Of a DNA stretch of 7,907 nucleotides, positions 1 through 4,774 are shown piece after piece. The notes under the pieces were generated by a model that searched no databases, was not told the origin of the DNA, and saw only the letters and a list, made by a program, of their open reading frames with translations. How positions within the stretch are numbered: position 1 is the stretch's first letter; every line of letters begins with the position of its first letter. Location of the stretch: positions 1 to 7,907 of the forward strand of contig CAJUBM010000125.1 of NCBI GenBank assembly GCA_910584735.1, in the 5' to 3' direction. Both the position numbers and the translations under genes were made by a program. The stretch comes from an uncultured Muribaculaceae bacterium. Lineage in GTDB: Bacteria; Bacteroidota; Bacteroidia; Bacteroidales; Muribaculaceae.

Positions 1-33
1 GAAACATTGAAATAGTCAGACCGGTTAGTATAA

Positions 34-55
34 AATAATTTTGAACAGTTACTTA
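34..55 (+). repeat. 22-bp intergenic repeat, copy A
   Basis: The core reads AATTTTGAACAGTTACTTA. It is the exact reverse complement of the copy at 1867-1888, on the other side of the ABC-F gene. It ends 17 bases before the ABC-F start codon. Confidence 0.8.
36..43 (+). promoter_or_regulatory. Possible -7 promoter element for the ABC-F gene
   Basis: TAATTTTG matches the Bacteroidota -7 consensus TAnnTTTG exactly and would place transcription start near 50, with a leader of roughly 23 bases before the ABC-F ATG. No TTTG box is seen at the expected -33 spacing; only ATTG at 6-9, about 26 bases away. The element lies inside repeat copy A, so it may be a by-product of the repeat. Confidence 0.3.
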
Positions 56-72
56 AAAGCCTAATATATATC

Positions 73-1842
73 ATGGCAGTAAGCCTCCAGATAGAGAATC
101 TAACCAAGAGCGTTGGTGACCGCATGCTTTTTGCCGATGTCACTTTCGGTGTAAATGAAGGTGATAAAATAGGTATCATCGCCAAGAACGGTACCGGGAA
201 GACCACCATGCTCAGATGTATCGCCGGCAAAGAAGCCTCCGACAGCGGCAAGGTAACACTGCGGTCGGGGCTCAGAATCGGCATGTTGGAACAGGTCATA
301 GAGTTTCCTTCCGGCATAACCGTGGAGGAAGCCGCCAAGCCTGACCCGGATGCCCCGGAAGGCACTGGGGAACGTACGGTAGTACTGCTTACACAGATGG
401 GGGTAACCGATATGCAGGCACGTGTAGACAACCTGTCCGGGGGACAGAAAAAGCGTATCGCCCTTGCACGTCTGATTGCATCCGAACCTGATATACTGAT
501 ACTTGACGAGCCTACGAACCACCTTGACATCTCAACGATAGAATGGCTCGAGCAGCGGTTGCAAAGGTCGCGTTCCACGCTCCTCATGGTGACACACGAC
601 AGATATTTCCTTGACCGTGTGTGCCGCACTATTATAGAGATTGACTTCGAGCAGGCTTTCATATATCATGGCAATTACGACAACTATCTCCGACGCCGCG
701 AGGAGCGCATAAACGCCATGACACAGGAGCAGGCCAAAATTAAGAACACCCTGCGCCGTGAACAGGAATGGATGAACCGCCAGCCTCAGGCACGTGCCGG
801 AAAAGCCCAATACCGTATCGATGCCTTCTATGACCTTAAGGAGCGTTCCAAGGTCAACCTGTCACAGCAGAACGTTAGCCTGAATGTCAACTCCACCTAT
901 ATCGGGAATAAGATTTTCGAAGCCGAACATATATCTAAATCATTCGGCGACAAAAAGATTGTTGGCGATTTCAGTTATATATTCGCACGATATGAGAAAG
1001 TCGGAATCGTAGGCCCCAACGGAGTAGGTAAATCCACATTCATAAAGATGCTCCAAGGCATCATCGCGCCCGACTCCGGCAGGTGGGATGTCGGAGAGAC
1101 GGTACGTTTCGGCTATTACAGTCAGAATGGCATCTCTCTTCCCGAGGGGAAAAAGGTGATTGACGCAGTCCGCGACCTGGCTGAGGATATAGTGGTGAAC
1201 GAGGGGATGCATTTCAGCCCCATGCAGTTCCTGCAACATTTCCTTTTCACTCCGAAAGACCAACAGAAAGAGATTTCAAAACTCAGCGGCGGGGAAAGAG
1301 CCAGACTGCATCTGGCCACGGTGCTTATGCGTTCGCCTAACTTCCTCATCCTGGATGAACCGACAAACGACCTCGATATAGTAACGCTGGGGATACTTGA
1401 ACAATACCTCGCTGACTTCAAAGGGTGTGTATTGGTTATATCCCACGACCGTTTCTTCTTAGACTCAATAGTAGACCATCTCTTCGTTTTCGAAGGAGAG
1501 GGAGTGATACGGGATTTCCCAGGCAACTACTCGGAATATCGCGCGTTCGCTGCTGAGAAAGCCCGCAACCAATCCGCAGCCACCGAGGCCAAGAGCCAGC
1601 CAAAAACAGAACGTCCCAAAAAGGAACGTCCGCAGAAACTGACGTTCAAGGAGCGCATGGAGTTGGAACAACTCGAAATCGAACTGGAAAAGCTGAATAC
1701 CGAGAAAGCCGAACTTGAGGCTCTGTTCGCATCCGGAAACACGGCGGCAGACATCGGAGAAAAATCCCTCCGCTTCTCCGAGCTATGCGAGATTCTCGAT
1801 GAAAAAGAGATGCGGTGGCTCGAACTCTCGGAAAAGAGCTAA
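73..1842 (+). CDS. ABC-F family ATPase, Uup-like
   Basis: This is a soluble protein with two ATPase domains and no membrane segment, as in ABC-F proteins, which act on ribosomes or, for Uup, have also been linked to DNA and branched intermediates. Domain 1 shows Walker A AKNGTGKTT (37-45), signature LSGGQ (121-125), Walker B with LILDEPTNHLD (142-152) and the THDR H-loop (174-177). A charged linker spans about 205-265 and contains WMNRQPQARAGKAQYRID. Domain 2 shows GPNGVGKST (314-322), LSGGE (404-408), LILDEPTNDLD (425-435) and SHDR (457-460). A Lys/Glu-rich coiled-coil tail (about 515-589) favours Uup over EttA-type members. The length of 589 residues is normal. The start at MAVSLQIENLTKS fits the family; no clear Shine-Dalgarno precedes it. 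It converges on the HAD gene and is flanked by identical inverted 22-bp repeats. All ATPase motifs are intact. The exact ABC-F subfamily, and so any resistance or ribosome role, is unsettled. Confidence 0.95.
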   Translation: MAVSLQIENLTKSVGDRMLFADVTFGVNEGDKIGIIAKNGTGKTTMLRCIAGKEASDSGKVTLRSGLRIGMLEQVIEFPSGITVEEAAKPDPDAPEGTGERTVVLLTQMGVTDMQARVDNLSGGQKKRIALARLIASEPDILILDEPTNHLDISTIEWLEQRLQRSRSTLLMVTHDRYFLDRVCRTIIEIDFEQAFIYHGNYDNYLRRREERINAMTQEQAKIKNTLRREQEWMNRQPQARAGKAQYRIDAFYDLKERSKVNLSQQNVSLNVNSTYIGNKIFEAEHISKSFGDKKIVGDFSYIFARYEKVGIVGPNGVGKSTFIKMLQGIIAPDSGRWDVGETVRFGYYSQNGISLPEGKKVIDAVRDLAEDIVVNEGMHFSPMQFLQHFLFTPKDQQKEISKLSGGERARLHLATVLMRSPNFLILDEPTNDLDIVTLGILEQYLADFKGCVLVISHDRFFLDSIVDHLFVFEGEGVIRDFPGNYSEYRAFAAEKARNQSAATEAKSQPKTERPKKERPQKLTFKERMELEQLEIELEKLNTEKAELEALFASGNTAADIGEKSLRFSELCEILDEKEMRWLELSEKS

Positions 1843-1866
1843 GCAGCCGACACGCAAACAGGCCTA

Positions 1867-1888
1867 TAAGTAACTGTTCAAAATTATT
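1867..1888 (-). repeat. 22-bp intergenic repeat, copy B
   Basis: This copy is identical to copy A but in inverted orientation. It fills half of the 41-base gap between the convergent ABC-F and HAD genes and covers the HAD stop codon (1884-1886). No ordinary hairpin terminator is visible in this gap. Confidence 0.8.
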
Positions 1889-2489
1889 CCCAAATCTCAG
1901 GCTTCAACCCGGCCTCTGTAGCAGCCGCCAAAGTGGTGGATGCCGGATTGACAAGCACCTGCTTCCCATACGCGGCCAACAAAAGCGGCAAATCGTCCAT
2001 ATGGTCGGTAATAGCCTCCGTAATCCTACAGTCAGGCAACGCCTCCGATACCCGGCGTACCTTCTCGCTACCACGACATTCTACGTAATCCTTAAACCTC
2101 AGAGACGGAGGGCGCTCTGTAGCCACATAATATCGGATGCCTAAATGGCGGGCAAGCTCGGAGGCATATTCAACGGATGCCGCCGTGGCAAGCACCACGT
2201 CTTTATGTGCCGACACATACTCCCCTACCCGTGGATTTATAAAGTTAATAAGCTCATCCGCGAAAATCTTGTAATCACCATCAAGCAACACGGCATCAGC
2301 CACTTTCATAATCTCCCATTTGAAACGCCGATGGGAGATAAGCCTCATACGCCTTAACAATGCCCATGCGCAAATGCGCCCTGTACCAAGCAATCTCCAC
2401 CGCCGCAACGTTGCGGAAAACAGAAATCTATAGAACAAGACGAATGAATTTGCCTTAATCAGCGTCCCATCAAGGTCTACCACAACCAT
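1884..2489 (-). CDS. HAD-superfamily phosphatase (IB/phosphoserine-phosphatase-like)
   Basis: This is a predicted phosphomonoesterase of 201 residues. Motif I is DLDGTL at residues 5-10, with D5 as nucleophile and D7 as acid/base. Motif II is T102 in LATAAS, motif III probably K143 in GSEKVRR, and motif IV TDHMDDLPLL (161-170) supplies the Mg-binding Asp residues. This layout resembles SerB-like HAD-IB enzymes, but the neighbours argue against serine synthesis. The cap region (about 16-57) is hydrophobic and has ten Arg between residues 21 and 55, which could let it sit on a membrane or bind a lipid-linked or phosphorylated substrate (inference). It is the last of five leftward genes, 79 bases after the phosphoribosyltransferase. 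That position suggests it removes the 5-phosphate from a phosphoribosylated product. MVVVDLDGTL is the only plausible ATG start in frame. The stop codon lies inside a copy of the 22-bp repeat. The fold is firm; the substrate is a guess. Confidence 0.88.
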   Translation of the reverse strand: MVVVDLDGTLIKANSFVLFYRFLFSATLRRWRLLGTGRICAWALLRRMRLISHRRFKWEIMKVADAVLLDGDYKIFADELINFINPRVGEYVSAHKDVVLATAASVEYASELARHLGIRYYVATERPPSLRFKDYVECRGSEKVRRVSEALPDCRITEAITDHMDDLPLLLAAYGKQVLVNPASTTLAAATEAGLKPEIWE

Positions 2490-2520
2490 AGAAAGTTCAT
2501 TTTGAGGATGCTTAACAAGA

Positions 2521-2561
2521 TATAAGTAACTGGTCGAAATTATTTTGAACAGTTACTTATA
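2521..2561. repeat. 41-bp palindrome made of two repeat arms (copies C and D)
   Basis: The sequence is symmetric about base 2541. The outer 12 pairs are perfect. Inside them are one G/A mismatch (2533/2549) and one G-T wobble (2536/2546). The left arm (2523-2544) differs from copy B at two positions and the right arm (2538-2559) from copy A at one. It lies between the phosphoribosyltransferase stop and the HAD start, ending 8 bases downstream of the former's stop codon in the direction of transcription. It could be a mobile-type repeat, an mRNA-stabilising hairpin or a weak terminator that lowers HAD expression. No strong T-tract follows on the minus strand. Confidence 0.8.
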
Positions 2562-2568
2562 AAATCAC

Positions 2569-3165
2569 TTAACGATTCTTGTAATCCTTAGACCAAGGAA
2601 AACGCACCAACGTAGCATCGTGATAAATATAATAGTCGGCCATAATCATGGGAGAGTCTGTGGTAACCGTTATAGCCAGAACCTTTACGCGTGTCTGCGG
2701 ATTGGAGCGCAGGATGGCATCGACTATTCCACGCACAGTCTTACCGGTGTCGACCGCATCATCTATCAGCAGAATCTCTGGCACATCCACATCAGTGACA
2801 AGTTTCTCTATTTCCGGAGGCAGATCTACATGTGGAGCCGTCCCTTCCTTAAGCTGCTGATGGAGCTTAAGCATTGATGCCTCCATAAAACGCATGGTGT
2901 TGAGAATCCAGAGAGGCACATGGGGAAGCATCCTCACCAGACGTCCTTTCTTATATTTCGTTGACGGACGGTGGAGGTCTATCTCTCCATAGGCAGCCAT
3001 GTTGTCTGTCGGGAAATTCTTGAGGAACGAATTGGCTACATAGCTCCCACCTTTCTTCACCGATAGAACGGCGGTAAATGGCGCCGGATGGTCTGCCAAT
3101 ACCTTGCGGGCAAGCTCGCGTGTCTGCCAGTCAAGTCCGGCATTATTAAGTGTTATGACTCTCAT
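2569..3165 (-). CDS. Type I phosphoribosyltransferase, possibly glycan-modifying
   Basis: This 198-residue protein carries the classic PRPP-binding motif of type I phosphoribosyltransferases, ILLIDDAVDTGKTV at 131-144. An upstream loop, AVLSVKKGGSYVA (32-44), matches the pyrophosphate-binding loop position. Between them, about 72-105, is an insertion with basic, Pro and hydrophobic residues (GRLVRMLPHVPLWILNTMRF) that standard purine or pyrimidine salvage enzymes lack as far as I recall. It could bind an unusual acceptor. The gene starts 18 bases after the glycosyltransferase stop and is followed by the HAD phosphatase, so the three probably form an operon. Known precedent: in some ribofuranose-containing O antigens a PRTase transfers 5-phosphoribose from PRPP to the glycan and a phosphatase then removes the phosphate. 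I infer the same role here. The alternative is a nucleobase salvage or PyrR-like enzyme. Family assignment is firm, substrate is not. Confidence 0.9.
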   Translation of the reverse strand: MRVITLNNAGLDWQTRELARKVLADHPAPFTAVLSVKKGGSYVANSFLKNFPTDNMAAYGEIDLHRPSTKYKKGRLVRMLPHVPLWILNTMRFMEASMLKLHQQLKEGTAPHVDLPPEIEKLVTDVDVPEILLIDDAVDTGKTVRGIVDAILRSNPQTRVKVLAITVTTDSPMIMADYYIYHDATLVRFPWSKDYKNR

Positions 3166-3183
3166 GGTAAATCTTTTGTAATT

Positions 3184-4149
3184 CTATCTGTAAAACCGTG
3201 CAATCAGTCTCAGGAACGGGATTCCGCCGAACGAAAGCAACGCCCCTACTTTATTTTTAAATCTGACCTTGGAATCCCGCAATGCCCTCATTCGTCCCTG
3301 CCGGACCACCACACGGCATCTCTCCATTATATCGTCAGCCTGATATCCTGTTTTGAGAAGCAACATTAACACATTGAAGTAAGCACTGAAACGGCGGTCG
3401 GCAGCCGCCGGTGCCAATGGAGTGTCTTTGTAATGTTCGAAAATCTCATCCGTTACCGCCAGACAGTCAAAACGTCCCTGCGACATAGTATTAATGAAAC
3501 TTGACGGATTACGGCGGTAAAAATACAATTTTTCCGGCAGAAACACCACAAACGGCACCCGTTCGAAAAGACGATAATGTATGTCCAAATCCTCATACCA
3601 TCTACCCTCCCGAAATCTTGGGCCGCCAGGGAAGAATACATCGCGATAGAATAATACACCCCATGAATGATTCATAGGCGGATTCTGATATAGAGACATC
3701 TCAATAGCCTTATCGAAATTATGTCTTTCATAACTCTTTGATACAACTTTCTTCTGTGGAATTTCTGAATAATGAAAGTCACTCACAACAATTCTATCAC
3801 CAGAAGCAACTCCCACCTCTAAAAGACGCTCCAAAGCTGTCGGCATCAACATATCATCAGCATCGACAAAGCATATCCAGATGCCAGAAGCATGCTCCAA
3901 TCCAAAATTACGAGCGGAAGCCAGACCACCATTAGACTTGCTTACCAATCGGAAACGAGAGTCTGACGCAGCCTGACGCCGGCATATCTCAGCCGAACCA
4001 TCAGTGGAGCCATCGTCCACAAGAATCGCCTCCCAAGCCTCATAGGTCTGGGAAACCAGCGAGCGAAATAGCTCAGGAAGCCATTGCGCAGCATTATAAA
4101 CGGGAACCACCACTGAAACCAAGGGTGTGGAACAAACATCCGGTGCCAT
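3184..4149 (-). CDS. Glycosyltransferase family 2 (GT-A fold)
   Basis: This inverting glycosyltransferase has 321 residues and is predicted to move a sugar from a nucleotide donor to a growing glycan at the cytoplasmic face of the membrane. The N-terminal GT2 domain shows VSVVVPVYNA (11-20), DDGSTDGS (45-52), NGGLASARNFGL (73-84) and the metal-binding DADD (96-99). EDLD at 186-189 is the likely catalytic-base region, followed by FYRRNPSS (210-217). The C-terminal 90 residues are helical and basic, without a clear transmembrane helix. Donor and acceptor cannot be read from sequence. It is followed after 18 bases by the phosphoribosyltransferase. The ATG is the only in-frame ATG near the conserved first strand, since an in-frame TAA lies 27 bases upstream. 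It sits inside a perfect 16-bp inverted repeat with no Shine-Dalgarno. A TTG start at codon 10 (4122) would keep the domain but is less likely. Confidence 0.93.
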   Translation of the reverse strand: MAPDVCSTPLVSVVVPVYNAAQWLPELFRSLVSQTYEAWEAILVDDGSTDGSAEICRRQAASDSRFRLVSKSNGGLASARNFGLEHASGIWICFVDADDMLMPTALERLLEVGVASGDRIVVSDFHYSEIPQKKVVSKSYERHNFDKAIEMSLYQNPPMNHSWGVLFYRDVFFPGGPRFREGRWYEDLDIHYRLFERVPFVVFLPEKLYFYRRNPSSFINTMSQGRFDCLAVTDEIFEHYKDTPLAPAAADRRFSAYFNVLMLLLKTGYQADDIMERCRVVVRQGRMRALRDSKVRFKNKVGALLSFGGIPFLRLIARFYR

Positions 4150-4177
4150 AACGTTATAACGCGTTATGGCACCGGAT
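4138..4177 (-). promoter_or_regulatory. 16-bp perfect inverted repeat enclosing the GT2 start codon
   Basis: The arms 4138-4153 and 4162-4177 are perfectly complementary and separated by an 8-base loop (TTATAACG on the plus strand). The minus-strand ATG of the glycosyltransferase (4149-4147) is inside one arm, so in mRNA the start codon would be base-paired. It also lies 38 bases past the lipoprotein stop, where it could act as a terminator or 3'-end stabiliser. The T-tract after it is poor (GTTTGTTCC). Confidence 0.7.
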
Positions 4178-4214
4178 TATTGCCCGGCATACCGCCCGGA
4201 GACATCACAGCGTA

Positions 4215-4682
4215 TCAGTTTGTCTTCAGATTCACAGAACCGGTAATCGTAGGTTCATCGGGAGAGTCGGGAAGTTCATCAGCCGAAGCCACCACCTTTA
4301 CCGGATAATCGAAATATCCCCAGCAAATAGGGTAATCAACCACATAGACGGGCATCTGGGCCTGGAGCAGGTGTATGCCGAGAGGTTGGTTGTCAGTCGG
4401 GATTTCAAACACATAAGGCTGTGTCACAGCCTCGCCAAGCAGATAATGATCCCAATAAAAGGAGATAACACCCATCTGGCCATCCTCATTCGTATGGTTA
4501 ATCATTGACACTTCAAGACCGAGTGTCTCCCCCTGAACAACATATATAACATTGTTCTTCATAACGGCATTGGTGACAGTCGTGCGTATTGTCACATCGG
4601 GAATCTTATTATCGTCATCATCGCAGGACGAAACCACAAATGCCAATGGCAGCAACATCAAAAAGTAAAGTAATTTCTTCAT
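4215..4682 (-). CDS. Small surface-exposed lipoprotein, Ig-like domain suspected
   Basis: The protein has 155 residues. The N-terminus MKKLLYFLMLLPLAFVVSSC is a lipoprotein signal peptide with the lipobox ending at C20. The next residues, DDDD, fit the acidic lipoprotein export signal that sends Bacteroidota lipoproteins to the cell surface. The rest is beta-rich. The stretch ISFYWDHYLLGEAVTQPY followed by a GIHLL motif looks like a bacterial Ig-like domain strand pattern (inference from pattern only). A Pro/Asp/Glu-rich segment near the C-terminus (about 136-145) may be a linker. I chose the ATG at 4682 because the reading frame open up to 4757 would put 25 non-signal residues, including a stem-loop region, ahead of the signal peptide. 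AAGGGAT just before the ATG may be a weak ribosome site. It lies between clpB and the glycosyltransferase. No specific function can be assigned. Confidence 0.82.
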   Translation of the reverse strand: MKKLLYFLMLLPLAFVVSSCDDDDNKIPDVTIRTTVTNAVMKNNVIYVVQGETLGLEVSMINHTNEDGQMGVISFYWDHYLLGEAVTQPYVFEIPTDNQPLGIHLLQAQMPVYVVDYPICWGYFDYPVKVVASADELPDSPDEPTITGSVNLKTN

Positions 4683-4711
4683 ATCCCTTAAGTTAAGAAA
4701 GTTGGTTATGA

Positions 4712-4760
4712 ACGTTGCGGCATCCTGACGGCAATTCAATCCTGACGGATACCGCAACGT
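4712..4760 (-). promoter_or_regulatory. Hairpin between clpB and the lipoprotein gene
   Basis: The arms 4712-4725 and 4747-4760 pair over 14 positions with one C/A mismatch and enclose a 21-base loop. ATCCTGACGG occurs twice in direct orientation (4722-4731 and 4739-4748), overlapping the arms. On the minus strand a T-run lies before rather than after the stem, so it is not a standard intrinsic terminator for clpB. It may protect the clpB mRNA end or act as a leader structure for the lipoprotein gene, whose ATG is about 29 bases further on. Confidence 0.6.
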
Positions 4761-4774
4761 ATCTATTCAAAAAA

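Noticed and set aside
181..207. Unusual first Walker A in the ABC-F protein (AKNGTGKTT rather than G-x-NG-x-GKS)
   Set aside because: The catalytic Lys and Thr are present, and I recall this variant being common in Bacteroidota ABC-F proteins, so it is not a sign of a dead site.
1843..1883. Search for an intrinsic terminator between the convergent ABC-F and HAD genes
   Set aside because: Only short palindromes such as AGGCCT are present; no stem with a T-tract could be supported.
4683..4757. Upstream ATG at 4757 that would lengthen the lipoprotein by 25 residues
   Set aside because: It would bury the signal peptide and lipobox behind a non-hydrophobic stretch that corresponds to the intergenic hairpin.
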